Below, piece by piece: positions 51,887-61,165 of a stretch of 64,000 nt of DNA. Numbering within the stretch: position 1 is the stretch's first letter; every line of letters starts with the position of its first letter. The position numbers and the translations under genes are program-made. Source of the DNA: Sorangium cellulosum So ce56. GTDB lineage: Bacteria > Myxococcota_A > Polyangia > Polyangiales > Polyangiaceae. The notes below the pieces were generated by a model. The model made no database searches, was not told the DNA's origin, and worked only from the letters and a program-made list of their open reading frames with translations. The DNA lies in assembly GCF_000067165.1 (NCBI RefSeq), contig NC_010162.1:6517001-6581000 (forward strand), written 5' to 3'.

Positions 51887-52390
51887 ATGGCCCGGCCCAC
51901 CCCCATGAAGACCAACGCCGCGCGCATCCTCGACAGCCTCGGCATCCCGTACGAGCTGCGCACCTACGAGGTCGACCCGAGCGACCTGACCGCGGGCACC
52001 GTGGCCAGGAAGATCGGCCTGCCCCCGGAGCAGGTGTGGAAGACGCTGGTGGCGCGCGGCGATCGCCACGGCGTCTGCTTCGCGGTGGTACCCGGCAGCG
52101 CCCAGCTCGATCTCAAGGCGATGGCCAGGCTCACCGGCGACCGGAAGGTCGACACGGTGCCGCTGAAGGAGGTCCAGCCGCTCACCGGTTACGTGCGCGG
52201 CGGGGTCACGGCGCTCGGCGCGAAGAAGGCCTATCCCGTCTATGCGGACGAGACGATCGAGCTCTTCGAGGTCGTCTCCATCTCGGCCGGCGTGCGCGGC
52301 ACGCAGATCCTCGTCGCTCCCGGCGATTATCTGCGCGCGACCAGGGCGAAGGTCGGCGCCATCGCGTCGCCCGGCGGCGACGCGGACTGA
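51887..52390 (+). CDS. ybaK: YbaK/EbsC family Cys-tRNA(Pro) deacylase-like protein
   Basis: The product is 167 residues (161 from the ATG at 51905, which gives the usual family N-terminus MKTNAARILDSLGIPYE). YbaK landmarks are VARKIGLPPEQVWKTLV, FAVVPGSAQLDLKAMA and GYVRGGVTALGAKK, containing the catalytic-lysine VWKTL and GGVSP-like loop. The family hydrolyses mischarged Cys-tRNA(Pro) to protect translation accuracy. Its stop codon lies in a 28-bp tandem duplication. Confidence 0.9.
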   Translation: MARPTPMKTNAARILDSLGIPYELRTYEVDPSDLTAGTVARKIGLPPEQVWKTLVARGDRHGVCFAVVPGSAQLDLKAMARLTGDRKVDTVPLKEVQPLTGYVRGGVTALGAKKAYPVYADETIELFEVVSISAGVRGTQILVAPGDYLRATRAKVGAIASPGGDAD

Positions 52391-52422
52391 ACGCTCGCCC
52401 GGCGGCGACGCGGACTGAACGC
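52367..52422. repeat. Perfect 28-bp tandem duplication across the ybaK stop
   Basis: Positions 52367-52394 and 52395-52422 are identical and each contains the TGA that ends ybaK, so the gene is unaffected but a second copy of its last codons follows. Confidence 0.85.
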
Positions 52423-53043
52423 GCGCGCCGCCGGATCGACGGCGGTTCGACGGGCACCGTGACCACGGCGCCCTCGCCGGCATAACCTCCATGGGTGCAT
52501 ATCCACGCGAGGCCGAACGCAGACTCCAGCGAGCACACGCTCCGCGCTCTACGGCGGAGCGCGTGGAGCTCGCGCCTCTTCGCTACGCGCGCGCCAGATA
52601 TCATCGACCTGCTGGCCCACACGCCGGCCAAGCTCCGCCCCGTGTGGAGCGAAGCGCTGGAGCGCGTCTTCTTGCGCCTCGTCCCGCGCGACGACGACCT
52701 CTGCTTCTCCCTGGGCGTCGCCGCCACGCGGATCGGGGACGGAAATTGCAACAGGTTTGAGACAGGCCAGACGAGAATCCTATGAGGGGATCGCGCTGAG
52801 GACCGCGTTCCGGTACTGGGCCCCAACCAGTCGAGGTCGGGGCGGCTGCGTCACGGCGGCGGGCGTTGCGCCGGGTTCGGGCGCGGCACTGGCTGTGCCT
52901 GTGTGCTACGGCACCGCGGCCTCGCGGGCAGCGCCGTCAACGGACAGCGGAGTGATGGCTACCGAAGCGGGCGGCCTGCGCAAGACGGGCGGACCGTTCA
53001 GAAAACGTTCCGGATGCGCGGCGTAGGCAGCGTCGAGGGCGAT
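52423..53043. other. Gene-poor region before the IS remnant
   Basis: No supported gene. A rightward frame at 52495-52785 (containing APDIIDLLAHTPAKLRPVW) has protein-like stretches but an unlikely start and no recognisable family; it could be a decayed gene fragment. Confidence 0.4.
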
Positions 53044-53690
53044 CTAGCGCCTAGCCGCGACATCTTCGACTCGGCCGAAGAATACATCAGCAGGTGTGAA
53101 GAGCGCAAGGCCAGAATGCTGATGCAGGTCATTACACCAGCTGAAGAACTCCTGGCACCATGAGCATGCATGAGTCAGCGAGGCAAAGCGGTCCGGATAG
53201 TCGGGCTGGTACTTGAGCGTCTTGAACTGCGACTCGGAGAAGGTGTTGTCATCGCTGACGTGAGCCAGGCTGAAGCTACGAACGACGCCGAGCGAGCCAA
53301 GGAGCTGAGCGAGCCCCTCCGCCCTTATCGCGGAGCCGCGGTCGGCGTGCACGGTGAGCGAGCCGGGATCGAGCCCGTGGCGGGTGACCGTCTCTGCGAA
53401 GAGGTGCTCGGCAAGCTCCGCGCTCTCGCGCTTCGTCGGTCGTGAGATTGATCCCCAGAATGGCTGAGATTATTTGGAGATCGATGAGCTTCGCAGCGAG
53501 CGCGAGCGTCTCTCGAGCCGCGCCGAGCGCTTCTCGAGCTCGGCGATGCGCCCGTCTTTTGCGTCGCGCTTCGGCTTGCGGCCGGGCTTGCGCCCCGCGA
53601 GAGCCCCGCTGCCGTGGAGGGCGAGTTGCTTGCGCCACGCCGTCAGGGGGGGAGCTCCGCCCTCTCACCACAGATTTCCAGGGAAAGCCT
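53044..53690 (-). mobile_element. IS3-family insertion sequence remnant
   Basis: At 53044-53435 the minus strand encodes the C-terminal part of an IS3-type transposase OrfB: TVHADRGSAIRAEGLAQLLG (second Asp of the DDE triad), SDDNTFSESQFKTLKY (the Glu) and a final TPADVFFG. At about 53450-53645 it encodes part of OrfA (LTAWRKQLALHGSGALAG, then KPGRKPKRDAKD). OrfA is frameshifted, and the first about 200 residues of OrfB, with the first Asp, are missing. The element is inactive. No terminal inverted repeats or target duplication could be fixed. Confidence 0.8.
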
Positions 53691-53710
53691 GTCTCACCCG
53701 ACGTTGGCAC

Positions 53711-53761
53711 AGAGGGTTCCGACATGCACAGAGCCTGATGTGGACGCAACCGGAACCCTCT
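53711..53761. repeat. 11-bp perfect inverted repeat beside the IS remnant
   Basis: AGAGGGTTCCG at 53711-53721 is the exact complement of CGGAACCCTCT at 53751-53761. It lies just outside the OrfA remnant and may mark the old element boundary or a separate hairpin. Confidence 0.6.
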
Positions 53762-53876
53762 CGGGTCGACGATCAGCGAGAGGCCAGCCCTCGCCCTGCA
53801 TGAGATCCGTCCATGTCACTCACGCAGATCAGCCCGCCGCGCGATCTCCGCTCGGCTGTTCTTCTCTCTCGCAAAG

Positions 53877-54797
53877 TCACGAGACACGAATGCTCTTTCC
53901 TGTGTAGAAGTACCCACACATCTGGACGTATGGATCGCGCGCGCATGCGGCTGGATCATTGATGAAGGCACCTTCGTTGTCTACGTTGGTTACTGGATCA
54001 TGACCCCGCTTGTGGCTCCACGTTCCCCCCTCATTCAGCCGATACCAATGAAAGTCCTCGTCCGGCCAGATCACCAGCGCGACGAGATAACGCGGCGCCT
54101 CGGAGTCAGGCACGCAGTCATTCTGCCCGTGCAGACCGTCGCAGAGCGCCGCCATACCGAGCTCTCTACAGGCGTACTGGTCCTGTGATTGGCCGCAGCC
54201 ACGACCTGGCTGAGCGAACGTATTAGTGATCATATTACAAGCATAGTTGTAGCAGTTGTTTTGCTCGACCACATCAGGACTGTTGTTCCATACGGCCGGA
54301 TTGTAAGGCACTGTCTCATGCTGACACACAGCGGCTCGCAGCTGCTGCGGAGCAGCGGTTCGCGGCTTCGCCTGCGCTGTCGTGCGAGCGCGACCGGCGA
54401 CGTAGTCGAGCATGTACTTCTGAATCCGCTCAGCCGAAACCACGTCAGGGCTCAACCGTTGGCTCATCCTCACATCATGGTGTGTGGTTGGCATGGTCTG
54501 GAGCAGTCGCGTCAGCAGGTCGCGTCCCACGGCTTCTTGGGCCAGCTCCACTGGGAGCACGAGTTTCCCGCGCCTCGCCGCGAGAACATGGAGACCCTGG
54601 GACGAGTCGCCTGTCAGGGGTTCGAGGATGAGCGCACGGAAGCCGAGTCTCGGTGGTGCTGCGCCTTCGACTGCGCTGCGGCCGCCGAGTACGTTGGCCG
54701 CTGTCTTCAGCAGCTCTCGCCCTGTGGACTCGCGCTTGATGATCCAAGATGGATTCGGACGTCCGGAGAAAACATCAGCGGTTACGCGTAACATCAT
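53877..54797 (-). CDS. Unknown protein with NNCYNYACN and TWSHKRGHDP motifs
   Basis: The product is 306 residues from ATG at 54797 or 54794, after GAAGGGGGC. The N-terminal third is beta-rich (LRVTADVFSGRPNP). The C-terminal third is Cys-rich and holds NNCYNYACN, FAQPGRGCG, HWYRLNEGGTWSHKRGHDPV and DNEGAFINDP. The Cys-x-x-x-x-Cys and later His spacing suggests a cysteine-hydrolase-like fold, and similar C-terminal domains occur in scattered bacterial proteins of unknown role. There is no signal peptide. Base composition is less GC-rich than the surrounding genome. Confidence 0.65.
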   Translation of the reverse strand: MMLRVTADVFSGRPNPSWIIKRESTGRELLKTAANVLGGRSAVEGAAPPRLGFRALILEPLTGDSSQGLHVLAARRGKLVLPVELAQEAVGRDLLTRLLQTMPTTHHDVRMSQRLSPDVVSAERIQKYMLDYVAGRARTTAQAKPRTAAPQQLRAAVCQHETVPYNPAVWNNSPDVVEQNNCYNYACNMITNTFAQPGRGCGQSQDQYACRELGMAALCDGLHGQNDCVPDSEAPRYLVALVIWPDEDFHWYRLNEGGTWSHKRGHDPVTNVDNEGAFINDPAACARDPYVQMCGYFYTGKSIRVS

Positions 54798-55017
54798 GCC
54801 CCCTTCAAACTGCAGAGCCCGAGGAGGACGAAACCTTCGTGTTCCCAGCATTTACAGCGACGACTGCTTCGCTATACCGCGCCGTCAACACTGTGTCCCC
54901 ACGGTCCTTGGCAGTTATTCGACAGGAACATAGTTCGCCCAGGATGCGCATGACAAGTGACCTGGCGTTGCGAGCTCAACATCCGCGCATGTGCCGCCGA
55001 CATGCCTTGTTGACTCT

Positions 55018-56244
55018 CTAGAATCTTACTTCATACAGACCAGCATCTTCCACCTTCTCAGTAAAATTGATGGCGACGTATCCAGTTTCCGAGAGGAATC
55101 CCATTGCATGGACTCGACCTCGAACGGGCACGGGGAACCGCTGGAGATCACTATTCACGAGGACAGCCTCTGCCGCGTCGACCACACCGCCGCTGCGGCT
55201 GTACCGGACGCCACCGATTAGCAGCTCCCCTTCGGGCGTCTGGGCGGTCGCCCGAAACTCCGAAGCTTCCGGGACGATCTTCGTCGACCATACTGCATCC
55301 TCGAGGCTGAGGATAATCCCTTCATTCCCCTTCGGCTGCGCGATTGCGACCGCTCTGCCCGAAGGATCACCCACCGCGCTCGCGATCTGAAGGGCCTCAT
55401 CCCCGATCGCGAAGACCTTCTCCCAGATTCCGTCCTGAGTGCGCTCATAGATGCGGGCCTCTCCGCCAAGGCTGAACCCCGCATATCCGCTCCCATCCGC
55501 GCGGAGCAGGAGGAGAGAAACGCCGCTGGACCACGACGGCGGCGGTAGATCGTGAGGCAACGGCACCGCGTGCCACGCCTCGTGCGTCGACGGTCTGTGG
55601 AAGAGGGCATGGACTTTGTTCCCGATGTCGTCTCCCTTCTGCATACTGCCGTATACCCAGAGGTTCCCTCCTGGGAAGCAAGCGAGGCGCATCACGCTGA
55701 AGTACCTCCCTTCAGACGGCTCTACGGCGGGCTGCTCCTCGAAAAGCGGCTTATCACCGGACTTGCGCGCGAACAGCCGTGCTTTACGGTCCGGACCGTC
55801 GAGCGCCAAGACATAGGCTTCCTCAGCCGAGACAGCGCAGACGTCGGGGAAATGAACGGCGTGCGTCGGCGGCAAGGTAGCGAGGGCAAAGTCTTTACTG
55901 CCGACCTTCTCCCACACGACCATGGGGCCTTTATCTCTCGTTGTCTTGTTGAAGGTATACGCAGAAGCCCACACCACGTTTCCGCCAACGGCAAGGTCGT
56001 AAATTCCCGCCGTGGACTTCTCATCCGACAGCGACAGCGCGACCTTTCGAAACGTCATCTTATTGCCGCTACCGACGCCGCGATCCCCGTCGACATTGTC
56101 GACATTGTCGACACTACCGTACCGAGAATCACTGCTGGCAACCTCGGCTTGGATATCGTCTCCGAGATATCCATGATCACATCCGATCCCAAGGACGGCC
56201 GCACACACGAGCTTGAACCATGGCGTTCTAAAGAGCTTCCACAT
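55018..56244 (-). CDS. Lipoprotein, beta-propeller-like, unknown function
   Basis: The product is 408 residues from the ATG at 56244, preceded by GGGAG. A lipoprotein signal (VCAAVLGIGC) is followed by a short tract VDNVDNVD coded by a 9-bp DNA repeat. The rest consists of repeated beta segments such as YDLAVGGNVVWASAY, GGNLWVYGSM and SGYAGFSLGGEARIYE, typical of a six- or seven-bladed propeller. No enzyme motif is seen. It follows the unknown gene on its left in the same orientation, with a 220-bp gap, in the AT-richer block. Confidence 0.65.
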   Translation of the reverse strand: MWKLFRTPWFKLVCAAVLGIGCDHGYLGDDIQAEVASSDSRYGSVDNVDNVDGDRGVGSGNKMTFRKVALSLSDEKSTAGIYDLAVGGNVVWASAYTFNKTTRDKGPMVVWEKVGSKDFALATLPPTHAVHFPDVCAVSAEEAYVLALDGPDRKARLFARKSGDKPLFEEQPAVEPSEGRYFSVMRLACFPGGNLWVYGSMQKGDDIGNKVHALFHRPSTHEAWHAVPLPHDLPPPSWSSGVSLLLLRADGSGYAGFSLGGEARIYERTQDGIWEKVFAIGDEALQIASAVGDPSGRAVAIAQPKGNEGIILSLEDAVWSTKIVPEASEFRATAQTPEGELLIGGVRYSRSGGVVDAAEAVLVNSDLQRFPVPVRGRVHAMGFLSETGYVAINFTEKVEDAGLYEVRF

Positions 56245-57027
56245 CGTTCGTCTCCCGGCGAATTTCCTTCGCAAGCAGACGTCTCTACCTCGTGCGCTCG
56301 TGCGGCGGAAGCGCCAGCAGAGGGGGTCGGGACAAATGGTCAGGCACGGAACGTGTGCCCGTTCATGACCATCTCAGATTGTCCATTGATTTCTGATGCG
56401 AGGGGGGAGGGGGGGGGCACTGGCAGAGGGCTGGACAAGTTACTGAGCAAAGAAAATCGAACAATCCTGCCACGAGCCCAATCGCGCAGCACTTCCACCT
56501 GAGATGCATAGATAAATGCACTACCCGCGATGTTCATGAAGGATCTCGAAGCGACATATCGACCGCGGCCCGAATTAACCCGAACACAATCAGCAGACAC
56601 TGCGCAACAAAGACATCATTTACAGCCCTTGGGAACATGGCCACCCTGATGCCATTGCCAATATCAAGCCGCGAACATCGGATGTTATAATCATCAACAT
56701 GGGACACAGGGAAACACCAGTTACCTGCGCACCTGGCACGCCCTCGCCCTTGAGGACCAGGCTCACCAACTTATCCATGCATCGGATGAACCGCGTTCCC
56801 TCCGCAGCTCACTGTAAAGCCCTACGGGCTCACCCGCGTGCCTCTCGCCAGACAATCTGCCCGTCACGGACGAGAGATGCGGGCGCGACGGAATCGCCCT
56901 TTTGCTCCCGCATCTGCCTTCGTTGTGGTACAGCTTCGCTATTGCGCATCACGAGGGCGCGCGTGGCCTCTGGTTACCGCTCGGTTTAGAGCGGTTGCAT
57001 ATGACGCAAAGGGGGAGGGAGAACGTC
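56245..57027. other. AT-richer intergenic region
   Basis: This 783-bp divergent gap has the lowest GC content noticed in the window. It has a G-rich run near 56400-56420 and TGGCAC near 56735, but the matching GC is one base out for sigma-54. Small frames are present but none is supported. Confidence 0.45.
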
Positions 57028-58272
57028 ATGTCAGATCACGACGACGATGTCCGAGCTGCGCGCGTAGGCGCAGTACCTGAAGGTCCGGTCGCCATCGTGT
57101 TGACCGGCGCGGGAGCTCGCGGCGCATACGAGGCCGGCTTCGCTTCCAGTCTGCTGCCCAGGCTCAGGCGAAGTCGGCCGACGATCCTCGTTGGCACCAG
57201 CGCTGGCGCCATCAATGCAGCCCTGCTCGCGTCGCTGGCTCACATGACCGCGGACGACGCCAGCCGCGAGCTCGTGGAACGCTGGCAACGTATCCACAAG
57301 GAGATGGTCCTGGGTCCCGTCTCGCTCTCCTTGCTGCGCGCGGGCGCACAATACATCGCCGGCTTGTTCGGCATAGTTGACCTCAACCCCATGAGCCTGC
57401 TCGACACGCGGCCCCTGCTAGCCAGCCTCAAAAGTAGCACCCTGATCGACTGGAACTCCATCCACAGCAACATCAATAGCAAAATAATCGATACGCTCGC
57501 GGTCGCCACGACCGAGAGCAACTCGGGCCGAACCAAGATATTTTACCAATCACACCAAGATATGACGATAGGCTCCGACGAGGCGCGAGCCATCGACTAC
57601 GTCCGGACCCGGCTGTCGGCGGAGCACGTGCTGGCGTCGGCATCGATCCCGGTGCTGTTCCGTCCAACTCGGATCGGCGCGCAGGATCGCGGCCCCTTCT
57701 TCGTCGACGGTGGGCTGCGCCTGAACGCGCCGCTGGCGCCCGCGCGAGCGTTCGGCGCCAAGGGCCTCGTCGTGATCTCGACAGATTCCCGGTGGTATGG
57801 CGCGTCCGCAGCCATGAATATTCGCCGGATACCGACGTTGCAAGATCACATTCTGCAGATCCTGCGCATGATAACCTCCGATCGCATGGTCGAGGAGGTT
57901 CGCGTGTTGCTCGAGCAGGGCGAGGAAAGTCGGGCAGCGGGTGCAATCCCGATCATCTTCGGTGGTCCGTCAGGGCAAGACGACGTCGGTTCCGTGGCAG
58001 CGAGAGCCGTCGAAGATATCCTTCGTGGCACTCGAAAGTTCAAGCACATCGACCTCAGGCTTGTGTATTGGCTGACATCTATGAGCCCATACAGCCGTCC
58101 TGATGTGCTGAGCTACATACTGTTCGAGCCCCAGTTCATCAGCGCTGCGATACAGGCGGGCATCCAGGACGCCGAGGAGCTCATCGCAGACCACCCGACA
58201 GAGTCCGGGCTCTGGCGCGTGCTGTCCGAGAAGTTCGCGAGGAACAGAAACCGACCGCCGACGAGCACGTAG
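57028..58272 (+). CDS. Patatin-like phospholipase
   Basis: The product is 414 residues from the ATG at 57028, preceded by GGGAGGGAGA. The catalytic Ser-Asp dyad is complete: oxyanion loop GAGARGAYEAG, S58 in GTSAG and D227 in VDGG. A longer C-terminal part (HIDLRLVYWLTSMSPYSRPD onward) follows the hydrolase domain. Patatins release fatty acids from phospholipids and can be housekeeping enzymes, toxins or antiphage effectors. It lies at the right edge of the AT-richer block that follows the IS remnant. Confidence 0.9.
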   Translation: MSDHDDDVRAARVGAVPEGPVAIVLTGAGARGAYEAGFASSLLPRLRRSRPTILVGTSAGAINAALLASLAHMTADDASRELVERWQRIHKEMVLGPVSLSLLRAGAQYIAGLFGIVDLNPMSLLDTRPLLASLKSSTLIDWNSIHSNINSKIIDTLAVATTESNSGRTKIFYQSHQDMTIGSDEARAIDYVRTRLSAEHVLASASIPVLFRPTRIGAQDRGPFFVDGGLRLNAPLAPARAFGAKGLVVISTDSRWYGASAAMNIRRIPTLQDHILQILRMITSDRMVEEVRVLLEQGEESRAAGAIPIIFGGPSGQDDVGSVAARAVEDILRGTRKFKHIDLRLVYWLTSMSPYSRPDVLSYILFEPQFISAAIQAGIQDAEELIADHPTESGLWRVLSEKFARNRNRPPTST

Positions 58273-58761
58273 GCGTTCGCCGCCTGGGCCGCTTGCGCCG
58301 CGACGGGGTACCGCATGATCGGCAACTGAAGCCTTCACCCGCGCGCCGCTACTATCTCTGCTCGCGACGGCACACCGGAGGACCGGAGCCCAGCGTACCC
58401 ATCAAGAGCACGTTATGCCTCGCCGGGACGGCGACGCTGGGGCGACCTTCGCACGGTCGCGGGGCTTCTCCGACGTCGCCAGGTCGTGACCGGAGCGCGG
58501 CGCGTCGTCGGCCCGCTGCCCCTGCCAGGGTCGGCGGTACCCGGGTCGCGTCGGATCCAGGACCAAGCGAATGCGACGGTTCGCTCAAGTTGGGCACCGC
58601 GAACTCGACCCGACGGATCGCCCCGCTTCACCACCCCCAATTCGTCCTTCGGCGACGCGGTACGAGATCGACGGAGCAACCTGGATCGGGTCGCCGCCGC
58701 TGGATCGCGGTATGCTGGCAGAGTTCGGCTCCGGGCCGTGCCCGGGATGGCAACGAGGACT
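58273..58761. other. Intergenic region, nothing recognised
   Basis: A 489-bp gap between two rightward genes. Frames here are shadows of high GC content. A TGGCAG...GGC at about 58718 is off by one for sigma-54. Confidence 0.4.
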
Positions 58762-59595
58762 ATGACCAGAGCGGCATGCGACCTGCGCGATCCGAGCGAG
58801 CTGAGCACCGCCGAGCTGCGGCAGCGGTGCCGGGGCTGCAAGCCGTGGGAGCTCGGGCTCGGCGCGGTCCAGCTGGCCGCCTCGGCGGCGGCCGGAGGCG
58901 CCGTGCTCGCGGCGGCCGGCGCCTGCATTCCGGGGCTGGTCCAGTGCATCAGCGTGGGTCCGGCGCTCGCGGCCGGGCTCGCGGTCTGGGAGTCGATCGG
59001 CGTGGCCAGGGGGTGGCTCCCGGGCGTGGCGTACCGCGATGAGCTCGCGTTCCGGGCGTGGCACGCGGGGCTCTCGCCGTGGGTCGGGCCAGGAGCGCAG
59101 CGCCGCTGGGCGAGGCGCGCGCTGGCGCGCCGGCCCGCGGCCCCCGACTGGCTGCTCGTCCTCGAGGGCATCGCGCCGGCCGGCGGAGGGCGCCGCTGGG
59201 TCAAGGTCGAGCTCTCGCTGTCCCCCTCCTCGGACGGCCCGTTCCGCTCGCAGGCCAGCGGGCACGCGCTGCTGCGCGCGGGCGGCGACGGCGCAGAAGC
59301 GGCGCACGAGCGGCGCCTCGCGATCGACGAGCTCGACGACCTGAGGCGGGCCGTCGCAGAGCTCCCGGAGGCGCTCTCGCTGCCCCCCCCCGCCTCGCCC
59401 CGGGACCCCGCGGTGTTCAACGGCCGCTGCGAGCTGCTCATCGCCAGGAAGACGCCGTTCGCCGCGGCCCAGCTGACGAGCGCGTTTCCGTCGCTCGAGG
59501 CAGGCCCTCAGGGGCCCTCGCAGTCGCTGCTGCACCGCCTGGTCCAGCTGGCCTGGCGCGGGGGCGAGTCAGGCCCGAGCCGGCGCGGCCGCTGA
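58762..59595 (+). CDS. Hypothetical membrane-associated protein, 277 residues
   Basis: From the ATG at 58762 (GAGG upstream) the product has a charged start with RCRGCKPWELG, two adjacent hydrophobic segments at about 28-80 (AASAAAGGAVLAAAGACIPG and the following LAAGLAVW), then a soluble domain with WARRALARRPAAPDWLLVLE and RCELLIARKTPFAAAQL. No family is recognised. Its last 27 bp overlap the end of the convergent DUF2243 gene. Confidence 0.6.
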   Translation: MTRAACDLRDPSELSTAELRQRCRGCKPWELGLGAVQLAASAAAGGAVLAAAGACIPGLVQCISVGPALAAGLAVWESIGVARGWLPGVAYRDELAFRAWHAGLSPWVGPGAQRRWARRALARRPAAPDWLLVLEGIAPAGGGRRWVKVELSLSPSSDGPFRSQASGHALLRAGGDGAEAAHERRLAIDELDDLRRAVAELPEALSLPPPASPRDPAVFNGRCELLIARKTPFAAAQLTSAFPSLEAGPQGPSQSLLHRLVQLAWRGGESGPSRRGR

Positions 59596-60087
59596 CGCGG
59601 GCGCCTCGCGCATCAGGCGACGGCCGACCAGCATCAGCAGGACACCGGACGCGAGAAAGGCCAGGTCCCAGCCGAGCTGCCCCGGACCCGGACGGACATG
59701 GTGGATCTGCAAGAGGTGATGATCGATCACCCCCTCGACCAGGTTGAACAGCCCCCAGCCCATGGCAGCGGCGCCCGGGAGCATCCGTCCGGGGAGCTCA
59801 GCTCCGCCCGCGCGCAGGGCGCTCCAGAGCTTGATGACACCTGCCACGGTGAGGCCCAATGCGACAACGCCGAACAGACCGTCGGCGAAGATGTTCCGCC
59901 TCACATCGTCGATGGTCGCGCCTGGATGGCAGCTGAAGCAGATCAGATGATGCCACTGCAGGAGCTGATGAAACAGGATGCCGTCGATCAGGCCACCTAC
60001 GCCCATGCCGAAGATCACCCCCGCCGTCTTCACGGCGCGTGATGTCCTCGTGGCGGCGGTGATCTCCAGCGGGCGGGCTGTGCTCAT
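59569..60087 (-). CDS. DUF2243 membrane protein
   Basis: The product is 172 residues with four membrane helices. The paired motifs GVGGLIDGILFHQLLQWHH and GLFNLVEGVIDHHLLQIHH are the His-rich signature of DUF2243. The clustered histidines at the membrane surface suggest metal or haem binding, but the function is unknown. AGGAGG is five bases before the ATG at 60087. Confidence 0.85.
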   Translation of the reverse strand: MSTARPLEITAATRTSRAVKTAGVIFGMGVGGLIDGILFHQLLQWHHLICFSCHPGATIDDVRRNIFADGLFGVVALGLTVAGVIKLWSALRAGGAELPGRMLPGAAAMGWGLFNLVEGVIDHHLLQIHHVRPGPGQLGWDLAFLASGVLLMLVGRRLMREAPASAAAPARA

Positions 60088-60257
60088 GAAATCCTCCTGA
60101 GCGCGCCCCCATGCGAGCGGCAAACCACAGCCGTCGGGCGGCGGAGGACGGATCGGTCGGGCCGGCGGAGCGACCGGTTCGCCGCCGCCGGACCGCGGCG
60201 CTTTCGCCGGCCACGAACCGACGGCGCCCCGACTCCATGGACTGGCCAGCTCGGACC

Positions 60258-60273
60258 TGGCACGGAGTTGGCA
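60258..60273 (+). promoter_or_regulatory. Candidate sigma-54 (RpoN) promoter
   Basis: TGGCACGGAGTTGGCA matches the -24/-12 consensus closely: full TGGCACG, a correctly placed GG-N10-GC, and A after the GC. Transcription would start near 60284, about 42 bases before the ATG at 60326. Confidence 0.65.
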
Positions 60274-60325
60274 CATGTCGGGGAGAGGAACCCACGTATC
60301 CGCAGAAATCGCTGAAAGGTGCCAG

Positions 60326-61120
60326 ATGGACAATCGAATGAACCCGGAACGCGCCGCAGGAACGGCGGAGCCGGAGCACCAGGGTCCCAGGCCGGTCCCC
60401 TACACGTACCATGACGGCCGCGAGGATTACCTCCATGTCGGCCGCCGGGAGGGCGCGGCGCCGGATCAGCCCGAGGCGCTGGTCCCGCCTTCCGAGGGGG
60501 TGACTTCACCTGCCCAGGCGGTGTCCCCGCCGCCCGAAGCCGCCTCGGCGGCCGCCGCGCCGATCGCCTCGCCGCCCGAGGCAACGGCGCTGCCGCCCGA
60601 GGCGACCGCCCTGCCGCCCGCGGCGACGCCCGGGTCTCCCTGGGCGACGCCTCGCGCAGCGGCGCAGCGCCCTCGGCAGGCGATCCGGATGAGCGAGATC
60701 GTCACGCGCGGGCTGCGGACCGGCGCCGTGCTGACGGCAGCGACGATGTGCACGATGATGGCAGCGTCCACCCTCAAGCGCGGATCGCCCTGGGCCGCCA
60801 TGAACGCCATGGCGGCGGCGGTCGGCCTCGGAGGGCGGCGCGCGAAGGACCGGTTCGATCCGGTCGCCACGCCCGCAGGGATCGCGGCGCTCGCCGGGGG
60901 CCTGCTCGTGTGGGGCATCGGCTACGAGAAGGCGCTCGACGCGGCGGGGCGGCGCGGCGGCGCGCTCACGGGCGCGCTGTCGGCGCTCGGCGGCTTCCTG
61001 CTCGACGACCTGGTCTTGCCCAACCGGCTCATGAAGGGCTTCCGCGACACGATGGGCGTGGCCGGCACCGTCGGCAAATACGTCGCCCTCGGCGTCGCGA
61101 GCGCCGTCGCCCCGCGGTGA
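60326..61120 (+). CDS. Hypothetical membrane protein with Pro/Ala-rich N-terminal half
   Basis: The product is 264 residues. The first about 115 are hydrophilic and low complexity, with PPEATAL repeats. The C-terminal half has hydrophobic segments (GLRTGAVLTAATMCTMMAAS, PAGIAALAGGLLVWGIGYEK, GALTGALSALGGFLLDDLVL, a Gly-rich end) consistent with a small membrane protein. No family is recognised. The strong sigma-54 promoter candidate upstream points to regulated expression, perhaps in stress or development. Confidence 0.6.
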   Translation: MDNRMNPERAAGTAEPEHQGPRPVPYTYHDGREDYLHVGRREGAAPDQPEALVPPSEGVTSPAQAVSPPPEAASAAAAPIASPPEATALPPEATALPPAATPGSPWATPRAAAQRPRQAIRMSEIVTRGLRTGAVLTAATMCTMMAASTLKRGSPWAAMNAMAAAVGLGGRRAKDRFDPVATPAGIAALAGGLLVWGIGYEKALDAAGRRGGALTGALSALGGFLLDDLVLPNRLMKGFRDTMGVAGTVGKYVALGVASAVAPR

Positions 61121-61165
61121 GCGCGCGAGGCGCCGGCGCGAGCGCCGCCGTGGCGCCGCGCCCCG

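Noticed and set aside
52495..52785. 97-codon ORF downstream of ybaK
   Set aside because: Some protein-like stretches, but no ribosome-binding site, family or sensible N-terminus; treated as a possible relic only.
56735..56752. Sigma-54-like TGGCACG before the patatin gene
   Set aside because: The downstream GC is one base too close; sigma-54 requires exactly ten bases between GG and GC.
60310..60324. Leftward TGGCAC before the DUF2243 gene
   Set aside because: The -12 dinucleotide is out of register by one base.
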